Shown: in pieces, positions 7,992 to 15,150 of the stretch
Numbering within the stretch: the stretch's first letter is position 1
Layout of the letters: each line of letters starts with the position of its first letter
Source: DATARH01 sp036489765
Lineage (GTDB): Bacteria; Pseudomonadota; Alphaproteobacteria; ATCC43930; CGMCC-115725
Length of the DNA: 64,000 bases
Direction of reading: 5' to 3'
NCBI GenBank assembly: GCA_036489765.1
Contig: DASXFE010000018.1
Location: 1-64,000 of the forward strand
Notes under the pieces: model-generated
Database searches by the model: none
The model's input: the letters and a program-made list of their open reading frames with translations, nothing else
What the model was told of the DNA's origin: nothing
Position numbers and translations under genes: made by a program

Positions 7992-8350
7992 CGGGAACGG
8001 TGGTGACGCTGGCGGGTCGCGATTTCGCGATCCGCCCGCTGACGCTCGGGCAGCTCAGGGTAGTGCTCGATGTCGTCGCCGGATTGCCGGGAAAGAGCGG
8101 CGGCGACCTTGTCGAGGCGGCGGCACGGATCATCCAGGCCGGGCTGTCGCGCGACGACCCGACGGTGACGCTCGATGCGGTCCTCGCGCTGGAAGCGTCG
8201 CTCGACGAGGTCAATGCAGCGGTCGGGGGGATCCTCAAGTCGGCGGGGCTGTCTCCGTCGGGGGAAGCGGTGCCGGCGGCGACAGCGGCGCCCAGCTCGC
8301 CGGCATCTACGGCGCCCTCGCCACCGGCTGCGGCTATTCCTATCGGGTGA
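7988..8350 (+). CDS. Tail assembly chaperone, first frame (lambda gpG-like)
   Basis: This 120-residue protein is encoded between tube and tape measure, where siphoviruses keep the chaperone that coats the tape measure. The N-terminal part (GRDFAIRPLTLGQLRVVLD, then a helical region to about residue 95) is well structured. The last 25 residues are low-complexity Pro/Ala, as when ribosomes fail to shift frame. The gene overlaps a second frame that continues to 8631, and a -1 shift near codons 80-93 would join them as in lambda G/GT. Confidence 0.7.
   Translation: MTGTVVTLAGRDFAIRPLTLGQLRVVLDVVAGLPGKSGGDLVEAAARIIQAGLSRDDPTVTLDAVLALEASLDEVNAAVGGILKSAGLSPSGEAVPAATAAPSSPASTAPSPPAAAIPIG
8260..8266 (+). 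other. Candidate -1 ribosomal frameshift site in the tail chaperone
   Basis: The chaperone frame reads TCG GGG GAA here, giving G_GGG_GAA, on which the P-site tRNA can re-pair exactly after a -1 slip. A second G-rich candidate is C_GGG_GGG at 8224-8230. After either site the -1 frame is open to 8631 and reads sensibly (GIYGALATGCGYSYRVIDAM) before any start codon. The exact slip position is uncertain. Confidence 0.5.
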
Positions 8351-8631
8351 TCGACGCGATGACCTTGGCCGAGGCCGAGGAGGTCTTTGCCTACTGGGCG
8401 GACAACCCGCCGGCGCACCTGATGGTGCAGACGATCGCGGCGATGCTCGGGTGGAAAAGGCGGGCGGTAGTGCCGCCGGCAGGTGAAGGATTGGCCGAGA
8501 TCGCGACCGCGCCGCCGGCGGGGCTGGCGGTCGTTCAAGGCGCCCGCGGAATGCCGCCGCCGGTTTTCGATATCGACGCGCTCCGCGCCGCCAACCGGGC
8601 CCGCGCGACGCTGCACGACAAGATGGAGTAA
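8347..8631 (+). CDS. Tail assembly chaperone, T-frame extension (lambda gpGT-like)
   Basis: The listed start is the first usable codon (GTG 8347), giving 94 residues, but family-like sequence begins earlier in the same frame. The true product is therefore probably a fusion to the preceding chaperone by -1 frameshifting. The frame has LAEAEEVFAYWADNPP, a hydrophobic helix MVQTIAAMLGW and a charged end RAANRARATLHDKME. The role would be to link the chaperone to tail tube subunits while the tape measure is coated. It ends four bases before the tape measure start. Confidence 0.65.
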   Translation: MIDAMTLAEAEEVFAYWADNPPAHLMVQTIAAMLGWKRRAVVPPAGEGLAEIATAPPAGLAVVQGARGMPPPVFDIDALRAANRARATLHDKME

Positions 8632-8634
8632 GGC

Positions 8635-9867
8635 GTGGTCGACGAGGTCCAGATCAAATTCACGGCCGATGCGACCGGGGCGATCAGCGCGGCCACCCGG
8701 CTGAGGGACGCGCTGTCGATGCTGGCGCCGGCGGTGTCGGAGTTCAGCAGTGCGTCGCTGCGCGTGTTCCGCGACCAGATGCAGATGCTGGTCGACATGA
8801 AGGAGATGACGACGCAGCAGGCGCTTGGCTTCGACATCCAATATACCGCGCAGCTCCGCGACCAGGAGACGCAGCGGCTGCAGGCGGTGATGGCGAGCGA
8901 CTCGTCGATGCTCGAAGAAAAGATCAAGGCGCTCGACGAATTGGCGCAGCTCGACACGCAATACACAACCACTATCACCGACGACCAGCGTCGGATCGCC
9001 GACCAGGCAAAGACGCAGGCGCAGTCGGTGCAGCGGGCCTACGAAGCGGCGTTCGACCGCCTCGGCGGCTCGGTGCAGCGGACGTTCAACGAGATCCTGA
9101 CCCGGCAGACCACCTGGGCGAAAGGCTCGAAGGAGCTGATCCGCGAGGTCGACGGGTTCTTCCTGACGCAAGTCGAGGATATGGCGGCGAAATGGGCCGC
9201 GTCGGGGCTCGCGAGCCTTGCGGGAGGGATGGTGAAGAACGCAGTGTCGGGCGCGCAGGCGACCGGCGCTTCGGGGCTCGGCGCCGGACTGATGGCGCTC
9301 ACCGGGCTAAACCAGCCCGGGGGGCTGTTCGGGACCGGGCTTTTCGCCGGCGCCGGTGGGGTGGCGCAAACCGCGGCAATGACTGCCAACACGACGGCGC
9401 TGACCGCGAGCACGACCGCGGTCACGGCGCTGACCACCGCGCTGACCGGGGCCGCGGCAATCAGCGGGGGAAGCGCGGCGGCGAGCGGGCTCGGCTCGGC
9501 CGCGGGTGCGGCGGCGGCAGGCGGCGCAGCCGGGGGCGGCGGCCTTTTCTCGTGGCTCGGCGGGCTATTCAGTTTTGGCGCGGGCGGCATCGTGCCGAGC
9601 GCGGCGGGCGGCTGGGCCTTGCCCAATTTCGCCGGGGCGCAGCCGGCGCTGCTGCATGCGCGGGAGATGGTGCTGCCGGCGCCGATCAGCGAGGGGCTCC
9701 AATCGATGATCGGGGGTGGCGGTGGCGCGGCGCATTTCCATGCGCATTTTCACGGGCCGGCCGACGCGCCGGCGGTGAGCCGGTGGTTCCGCGACAACCT
9801 CAAGCAAAACGCCGGCGCGCTGCGCGATCTCTTTCGCTCGAACGCGCTGACCCCGCGCAGCCTGTAG
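8635..9867 (+). CDS. Tail tape measure protein (short)
   Basis: This 410-residue protein starts with GTG and should set tail length. The first 190 residues are helical and heptad-rich (MKEMTTQQALGF, KIKALDELAQLD, AKTQAQSVQRAYEA). They are followed by a long Ala/Gly/Thr hydrophobic stretch with likely membrane-active helices (about 195-300). The end contains a His-rich patch (AAHFHAHFHG). A 410-residue tape implies a tail of roughly 60 nm by the usual 0.15 nm per residue, close to the short tails of gene transfer agents. Confidence 0.75.
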   Translation: MVDEVQIKFTADATGAISAATRLRDALSMLAPAVSEFSSASLRVFRDQMQMLVDMKEMTTQQALGFDIQYTAQLRDQETQRLQAVMASDSSMLEEKIKALDELAQLDTQYTTTITDDQRRIADQAKTQAQSVQRAYEAAFDRLGGSVQRTFNEILTRQTTWAKGSKELIREVDGFFLTQVEDMAAKWAASGLASLAGGMVKNAVSGAQATGASGLGAGLMALTGLNQPGGLFGTGLFAGAGGVAQTAAMTANTTALTASTTAVTALTTALTGAAAISGGSAAASGLGSAAGAAAAGGAAGGGGLFSWLGGLFSFGAGGIVPSAAGGWALPNFAGAQPALLHAREMVLPAPISEGLQSMIGGGGGAAHFHAHFHGPADAPAVSRWFRDNLKQNAGALRDLFRSNALTPRSL

Positions 9868-9882
9868 GTCGGGAGATTGGGG

Positions 9883-10479
9883 ATGACCGCAATCTTTCCG
9901 ACGCTGCCGGGGCTCTCGTGGAGCGTCACCAAGCAGCCGCGCTTTGCGACCCGCATCCAGCGCGCCGTGTCGGGCCGCGAATTGCGGGCGCTCGATCAGC
10001 CGAACCCGAGCTGGACCTGGACGCTGAGCTATTCGGTGCTGCGCGACGGCGGCGGGTGCGACGAGCTGCGGACGCTGATGGGGTTCTTTCTCGAACAGCA
10101 GGGGGCGTTCGCGCCGTTCTTGTTTGTCGATCCAGGCGACAACAGCGTGTCGGGCCAAGCGCTCGGCATCGGTGACGGCAGTACGGCGGCGTTCCGGCTC
10201 GTGCGCACGATGGGCGGGTTCGCCGAGCCGATCACGGCGCCGAATGTGGTGGCCAAGGTCTATGTCAACGGCGTCGTGCAGAGCCCGAGCGGCTATTCGG
10301 TCGATGCCGATACCGGCGTCGTCACCTTTGCCGCGCCGCCGCCGGCGGGCGAGGCGGTCAGCGCCGACTTCACCTATTATTTCCGCGTCCGGTTTGCCGA
10401 CGATTCGGCGGAGTTCGAGAATTTCATGTTCCAGCTGTGGTCATTGCGCCAGGTGAAACTGCAATCGGTGTTCCTGTGA
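9883..10479 (+). CDS. Distal tail protein, DUF2460 family (GTA gp12-like)
   Basis: This 198-residue protein shows the DUF2460 pattern: an N-terminal PTLPGLSWSVTKQPRFATRI, a strand region WTWTLSYSVLRD, then a central FFLEQQGAFAPFLFVDPGD and a C-terminal FRVRFADDSAEFENFMFQLW with a closing LRQVKLQSV. In gene transfer agents this protein forms the distal tail ring. ATG 9883 is preferred to the in-frame TTG six bases upstream because GGAG precedes it. The stop overlaps the next start as GTGA. Confidence 0.85.
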   Translation: MTAIFPTLPGLSWSVTKQPRFATRIQRAVSGRELRALDQPNPSWTWTLSYSVLRDGGGCDELRTLMGFFLEQQGAFAPFLFVDPGDNSVSGQALGIGDGSTAAFRLVRTMGGFAEPITAPNVVAKVYVNGVVQSPSGYSVDADTGVVTFAAPPPAGEAVSADFTYYFRVRFADDSAEFENFMFQLWSLRQVKLQSVFL

Positions 10480-11393
10480 GATCGGCCTCCGGCGCGCTCG
10501 GGGAATACCTGGCGCAGAACGACAATGTCGTGATCGCCGACCTGTACACGTTCAGTCTGCCGAGCGGGCGTGTGCTGCGGTATTCGGGGTGGACGACGGC
10601 GCTGACGATTCCGGGGACCGCGTTCCCGTCCGGGAGCCTCAATTACGACGCCATGGGGTACACCGATTTCGCGCTCGGCCCGCGGTTCGGGCGGTCGATG
10701 GTGACGATCAAGATCGGAGTCGAACCGGCCGAACTGGACATCACCGTGATGGCCGGCGCCGACGACATGATCGGTACTTTCGCCTTTGCCGAGGCGGTGC
10801 GGGTCGGCGAACTCGACGGGGCGACCGTGGAGCTCGACCGGTTCTTTGCGCCGCCGCAGAGGGACGGCGGAGCGCTGTCGAGCACGCTTGGCGCCATCGT
10901 GTGGTTTTGCGGGCAGGTCGCCGAGACCGACGCCGGGCGGACCAGCATCGCCATCAAGGTGAAATCGCTGATGAACCTGCTGGCCGCGCAGCAGATGCCG
11001 CGCCGGCTGTACCAGGCGGCGTGCACGCATGTCTTTGGCGACGCGATGTGCAGGTTCGATCGGGCGAGCCTCTCCTCGACGCAGGCGGCGCTCGCGGGAT
11101 CGACCCAGGCGCAGGTCGTCACGGCGCTTACTCCGAGCCCGGCGACGCTCTACGACCAAGGCACGATCGTCGGCGTCACCGGGCTCAATGCCGGGCAGAA
11201 GCGGACGATCGTCCAGCTTAGCGGCGGTATCGTGTCGGTGCTGAAGGCTTGGCTCTATCCGGTGGCGGTCGGGGACACGTTCGAGCTGCTGCCCGGGTGC
11301 GACCACACCACGGCGACCTGTCTGCATGCGTTCAACAACCTGATCCACTACGGCGGCTTCCCCTATATCCCGCCCCCTGAACTGGCGGTGTGA
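10476..11393 (+). CDS. Tail hub protein, DUF2163 family (GTA gp13-like)
   Basis: The GTG at 10476 overlaps the preceding stop (GTGA) and gives 305 residues. The sequence follows the DUF2163 / BR0599-type layout: an N-terminal EYLAQNDNVVIADLYTFSL, then QQMPRRLYQAACTHVFGDAMCRFD, and a Cys-rich end GCDHTTATCLHAFNNLIHYGGFPYIP. The four cysteines in the C-terminal half correspond to the iron-sulphur-binding hub protein described for RcGTA. The next gene is the NlpC/P60 peptidase, the expected partner. Confidence 0.85.
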   Translation: MRSASGALGEYLAQNDNVVIADLYTFSLPSGRVLRYSGWTTALTIPGTAFPSGSLNYDAMGYTDFALGPRFGRSMVTIKIGVEPAELDITVMAGADDMIGTFAFAEAVRVGELDGATVELDRFFAPPQRDGGALSSTLGAIVWFCGQVAETDAGRTSIAIKVKSLMNLLAAQQMPRRLYQAACTHVFGDAMCRFDRASLSSTQAALAGSTQAQVVTALTPSPATLYDQGTIVGVTGLNAGQKRTIVQLSGGIVSVLKAWLYPVAVGDTFELLPGCDHTTATCLHAFNNLIHYGGFPYIPPPELAV

Positions 11394-11394
11394 G

Positions 11395-11832
11395 ATGAGC
11401 GAAGGAAACTCGATCCGCGCCCTGGTCGTGACCGAGGCGCGGAGCTGGCTCGGCACGCCGTTTCACCACCAGGGCCGAGTCAAGGGCGCCGGCGTCGATT
11501 GCGCGATGCTGCTGGCCGAAGTGTACGAGCGTTGCGGCGTCGTCGGCCGCGTCGATCCCGGCTATTACCCGCCGGACTGGCACATGCACCGCGACGCGGA
11601 ACGCTATCTCGACCGGCTGTTGAGCTACGCGCATGAGCTGGACCGGGTGCCGGCGGCCGGCGATGTCGCGGTGTTCCGTTTTGGCCGGACGTTTTCGCAT
11701 GGCGCGATCGTCACCCAATGGCCGGTGGTGATTCACGCGTACTGGGCCGTCGGCCGGGTCGTGTGGGGCGACGCGACGCGCTATCCGCTCGCCGGGCGCG
11801 AGACCCGCTTTTTCGGGATTATCGATGACTGA
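11395..11832 (+). CDS. NlpC/P60 family tail peptidase (GTA gp14-like)
   Basis: This 145-residue enzyme probably cleaves peptidoglycan stem peptides during DNA entry. The catalytic Cys lies in GAGVDCAMLLAEVY near residue 39 and the His in FSHGAIVTQW near residue 101. The N-terminal EARSWLGTPFHHQGR is characteristic of the phage NlpC/P60 group. The gene sits between hub and tip genes, as in gene transfer agents, and its stop overlaps the tip start. Confidence 0.87.
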   Translation: MSEGNSIRALVVTEARSWLGTPFHHQGRVKGAGVDCAMLLAEVYERCGVVGRVDPGYYPPDWHMHRDAERYLDRLLSYAHELDRVPAAGDVAVFRFGRTFSHGAIVTQWPVVIHAYWAVGRVVWGDATRYPLAGRETRFFGIIDD

Positions 11833-13180
11833 TCCGACTTACACCGGCAAGGGCGGCGGGCCGACGCCGTTCGTCAACGCCTTTACCAACAATACGATCG
11901 GTTCGTTTCGATACAACACGAGCCAGGCCGGCAGCCCGATCCCGATCTGCTATGGCACGCAGCGGGTGACGATCAATCTGATCGAGTTCTGGGGCTTTAC
12001 CGGATCATCGGGCGGGAAGGGCGGCAAGGGCGGCGGCGGCAGCACCGGCGGCGGCAAGAAAGGCCAGCAGCAATATGCGGTCGATGTCGCGATGGCGATC
12101 TGCCAAGGACCGGTCGCGTATACCGGCTCGATCTATGGGACGAGTTCGGGCAACCGCGTGTGGTCGAACGGCGGGATTGCGGCAGGAGTCGGCGCGGTCG
12201 GGCTCAATGGCTACGGCGGCAGCGACGGACAGGCGCCGGACGCGGTGTTTGCCAGCAGCGATCCGAACCAGCCGGTGATCGGCTATTCCGGTACGGCCTA
12301 TACGACCGGCACGCCGATGCAGCTCGGCTCGTCACCGGCGATGCCGAACGTTTCGTTCGAGGTCACCGGCTTTTGTGCCGGGACAGTCGGCAGCGCATTT
12401 CCGAACGACGCGAGGCCGGATCTGATCGTCACCGACCTCTTGACGAATGCGCGTTACGGCGCCGGCTTTCCGGCCGCCAACCTCGACGGCGCGGCGATCG
12501 CCGATTGGGGCGCCTATTGCCAGGCGGCGGGTCTCGGGATGTCGCTGCTGCTCGACCGGCAGCAGCCGGCGGCGCGTTGGCTCGAGGAAGTAACCGACCT
12601 GACCGTGTCGGCGGTCGTGTGGTCCGGAAACACGCTGCGGATCATTCCCTATGGCGACCAAGCGCTGTTAGGCAACGGGGCGAGGTGGACGCCGGATCTG
12701 ACCTGGGAATACAGCCTCGACGACGACGATTTCCTGCCCTGGGGACAGGGCGGGGACGGCGGCAGCGACCCGGTGCTGCTGACCCGCAGCGATCCGGCGC
12801 AGGCGACGAATTGGCTGTCGCTTGAGTACATGGATGCAGGGAACAGCTACAACCCGCAGATCATCGCCGTTTTCGACCAGGGGATGATCGACCAGTACGG
12901 GCTGCGCACCGAGCCGTCGATCCAGGCGCACGAATTCACCAACGCGAACATTGCGACCGTATCGGCGCAGCTGCAGCTGCAGCGGCGGATCTATATCCGC
13001 AACACCTACCAATTCAAGCTGGGCTGGCGCTATTGCCTGTTGGAGCCGATGGACATCGTGCTGATCACCGACACTGCGCTGGGGCTCGACGCCGCACCGG
13101 TGCGCATCACCGAGATCGCCGAGGACGAGAACGGCGAGCTGACCGTCACCGCCGAAGAGATACCCGGAGTGACGCCGTAG
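11825..13180 (+). CDS. Tail tip / host specificity protein, N-terminal piece (GTA gp15-like)
   Basis: This 451-residue protein carries the N-terminal tip region: a Gly/Lys-rich loop (GGKGGKGGGGSTGGGKKGQQQY, in parts), a conserved VDVAMAICQGPV segment, and the later NTYQFKLGWRYCLLEPMDIV and DENGELTVTAEEIPG, which I associate with the end of the baseplate-hub fold. In related phages the protein usually continues with the domain found here in the next gene. At 451 residues it is much shorter than RcGTA gp15. It overlaps the peptidase gene by eight bases. Confidence 0.75.
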   Translation: MTDPTYTGKGGGPTPFVNAFTNNTIGSFRYNTSQAGSPIPICYGTQRVTINLIEFWGFTGSSGGKGGKGGGGSTGGGKKGQQQYAVDVAMAICQGPVAYTGSIYGTSSGNRVWSNGGIAAGVGAVGLNGYGGSDGQAPDAVFASSDPNQPVIGYSGTAYTTGTPMQLGSSPAMPNVSFEVTGFCAGTVGSAFPNDARPDLIVTDLLTNARYGAGFPAANLDGAAIADWGAYCQAAGLGMSLLLDRQQPAARWLEEVTDLTVSAVVWSGNTLRIIPYGDQALLGNGARWTPDLTWEYSLDDDDFLPWGQGGDGGSDPVLLTRSDPAQATNWLSLEYMDAGNSYNPQIIAVFDQGMIDQYGLRTEPSIQAHEFTNANIATVSAQLQLQRRIYIRNTYQFKLGWRYCLLEPMDIVLITDTALGLDAAPVRITEIAEDENGELTVTAEEIPGVTP

Positions 13181-13181
13181 C

Positions 13182-14033
13182 ATGCCGGGCACGATCACGC
13201 CGATCGGGATCGGCACGGCGGCGGCCTATCCGAAGCAGGCGACGGCCGGGGCGGCGCTCGACCCCTTTGTGCTGCCGGGCGACACCAACGCGCCCGTCAT
13301 CTTCGAGCCGCCGCCGGGGCTCACCGGCGGCACCAACGAGGTGTGGATCCTTGCGACCGGCGGCCCGAACTGGGGCGGTTGCCAGATCTGGGTGTCGAGC
13401 GACGGCAATACCTATGCCTTTGCCGGCACGGCGTATCGGGGGGCCCGCCAGGGTGTGCTGACGGCCGCGCTGCCGGCCGCCGCCGACCCGGACACGACCC
13501 ATACGCTCGCCGTGGACCTGACGGAAAGCGAGGGACAGCTGCTGTCGGGAACGACAGCCGACGCCGACAATCTGGTGACCCTCTGCTACTGCGACGGGGA
13601 GCTCGTCGCGTATGAGACCGCGACCCTGACCGCATCGTATAAATACGACCTCACCTATCTGCGGCGCGGCGCCTATGGGACGCCCGTCACCGCGCATGCG
13701 AGCGGCGCGCAATTCGGACGGCTGGGCCCCAATGACCCGGCGGTGTTCCGCTACGGCTATCCGGCGAGCTTCATCGGTCAGACGATCTACGTGAAGCTGC
13801 CGGCATTCAATTTCCTCGGCCAGGAATTGCAAAGCCTCGCCGTGGTGTCGCCCTATGATCTCGCGCTCGGCGGGGCGGGTACGAACCCGCTCGGTAATCC
13901 GATCATCGCGGCGCTGGCGGCGGGGACCGGCGAGGACTGGGGCACGATCGCCACCAGTCTGATCGGGTCCGCCGATCTCGGCACTGCGACCGCAGCGGTC
14001 GGCGTTTCCATCAACTTCGGAACGATACCCTGA
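13182..14033 (+). CDS. Tail tip protein, C-terminal piece
   Basis: This gene starts one base after the previous stop (TAGCATG), in another frame, and encodes 283 residues. Its start region resembles the domain that normally follows the tip hub: DTNAPVIFEPPPGLTGG, GPNWGGCQIWVSSDG, then DLTESEGQLLSGTTADAD and DLTYLRRGAYGTPV. It ends in a Gly-rich tail. The product probably assembles with the N-terminal piece at the tail tip. The split may be an ancient indel later stabilised by translational coupling. Confidence 0.7.
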   Translation: MPGTITPIGIGTAAAYPKQATAGAALDPFVLPGDTNAPVIFEPPPGLTGGTNEVWILATGGPNWGGCQIWVSSDGNTYAFAGTAYRGARQGVLTAALPAAADPDTTHTLAVDLTESEGQLLSGTTADADNLVTLCYCDGELVAYETATLTASYKYDLTYLRRGAYGTPVTAHASGAQFGRLGPNDPAVFRYGYPASFIGQTIYVKLPAFNFLGQELQSLAVVSPYDLALGGAGTNPLGNPIIAALAAGTGEDWGTIATSLIGSADLGTATAAVGVSINFGTIP

Positions 14034-14485
14034 TGTCACACACGCAGGTTCAACTCGCGCGGGGCAACTCGGGCGAGGTGGCGAGCTATACCGGACCCCC
14101 CGGCGAGATCGTCGTCAACAGCGACGATTTCACTTTGCATGTCCAGGACGGCGTCACCGCCGGAGGCCATCAGGCCGGCGCACCGTGCGGCGGCAACTAT
14201 GCCTATCAGCAGCCCACGAGCGGCGTGACGTTGACGGCGAGCACGTATCTCGCCGCATTCGTCATCGACCCCTCGGCGACGCTGTCGGCGCTGACCGTGG
14301 TGACCCCGCCGACGGCCAATGACGGGCAGTTCTTCGAGCTCAGCACGACTCATACGATCACTGCGCTGACGGTAAATCCGGCATCGGGACAAAGCGTCAC
14401 CGGCGGCAGCCTGACGCTCGCCGCCAATACCGGCGCCGGCTGGCGCTACCGCGCGACCAACAACACCTGGTATCGGAGGTTTTGA
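14033..14485 (+). CDS. Tail fibre-type protein with phage receptor-binding N-terminal repeat
   Basis: This 150-residue protein begins TQVQLARGNSGEVASYTGPPGE and continues VVNSDDFTLHVQDGVTAGG, a short beta module common at the start of phage fibres and tropism determinants. The C-terminal half is a Thr/Ser-rich beta region ending GWRYRATNNTWYRRF, similar in style to the fibre fragment at the left edge of the window. TGATG couplings link it to both neighbours. It is probably a short fibre or an adaptor for the exported-looking proteins downstream. Confidence 0.6.
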   Translation: MSHTQVQLARGNSGEVASYTGPPGEIVVNSDDFTLHVQDGVTAGGHQAGAPCGGNYAYQQPTSGVTLTASTYLAAFVIDPSATLSALTVVTPPTANDGQFFELSTTHTITALTVNPASGQSVTGGSLTLAANTGAGWRYRATNNTWYRRF

Positions 14486-15150
14486 TGCGACACCGTCGTG
14501 TTTCCGCGGCGCTGCTGATGGCCGCGTCGATCGTTCCCGCCGCGGCGGCGTGGGCCGACCTGAACTATCAGCCGGCGATGCAGGGCGTGCCCGCGGCGCC
14601 GGTCGAAGTCGGCTGGTCGGATCAGAGCGGTCACGTCGTGCCGGCGAGCACCGCGCGTCCGCTGCCGACCGAAAGCTTCTCGGATCGGACAGTTTCGGTT
14701 CCGGCCGTCTCGGCGTCGGCCTATGCCTCGGGTAACGACGTCGGCGGATTGAATTCGCTGTCGTTTCAGGGTTCGGGTCCCATCGCGCTGGTCGAAGACA
14801 TCAACGTGAAGTCGCTGTCGGGGCAGACTCCGATGCTGACGGTCTATCTCTTCGACAGTGCGCCGCAGCATTCGACGTTCAACGACAAGGGCACGTTCGT
14901 GCTGGACACGACGACGCCGGGATCCGACGGGCTTCTCGATATCGATCGGCTTGTCATCGTGCCGTTCGCGGTGACGCTCGCGGCGGGCACGGGAAGCTCG
15001 GTCAGCTTCGGCGACAATTCGAACCTCGCCCGGATCCCGCGTTCAGGCGCGGCGACGCTCTACTACACGATGGTGTCGGGCAGCACCTTCACCCCGGGCT
15101 CGACGACCGACCTGCGGGTCGGCGTCCAGGTCGTTCAGCAGCACCAGTGA
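14485..15150 (+). CDS. Hypothetical prophage protein with a Sec-type signal peptide
   Basis: This 221-residue protein has a clear N-terminal export signal: Arg residues, a hydrophobic core (VSAALLMAASIVPAAAA) and a likely cleavage site after AWA. The mature part is beta-rich with LVEDINVKSLSGQTPMLTVY and FDSAPQHSTFNDKG and has no membrane segment. It shares an operon with fibre and lysis genes. Similar sequences are familiar as phage structural proteins without a signal. Function is unknown; it may be a fibre displayed from the periplasm or a lysogenic-conversion product. Confidence 0.55.
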   Translation: MRHRRVSAALLMAASIVPAAAAWADLNYQPAMQGVPAAPVEVGWSDQSGHVVPASTARPLPTESFSDRTVSVPAVSASAYASGNDVGGLNSLSFQGSGPIALVEDINVKSLSGQTPMLTVYLFDSAPQHSTFNDKGTFVLDTTTPGSDGLLDIDRLVIVPFAVTLAAGTGSSVSFGDNSNLARIPRSGAATLYYTMVSGSTFTPGSTTDLRVGVQVVQQHQ

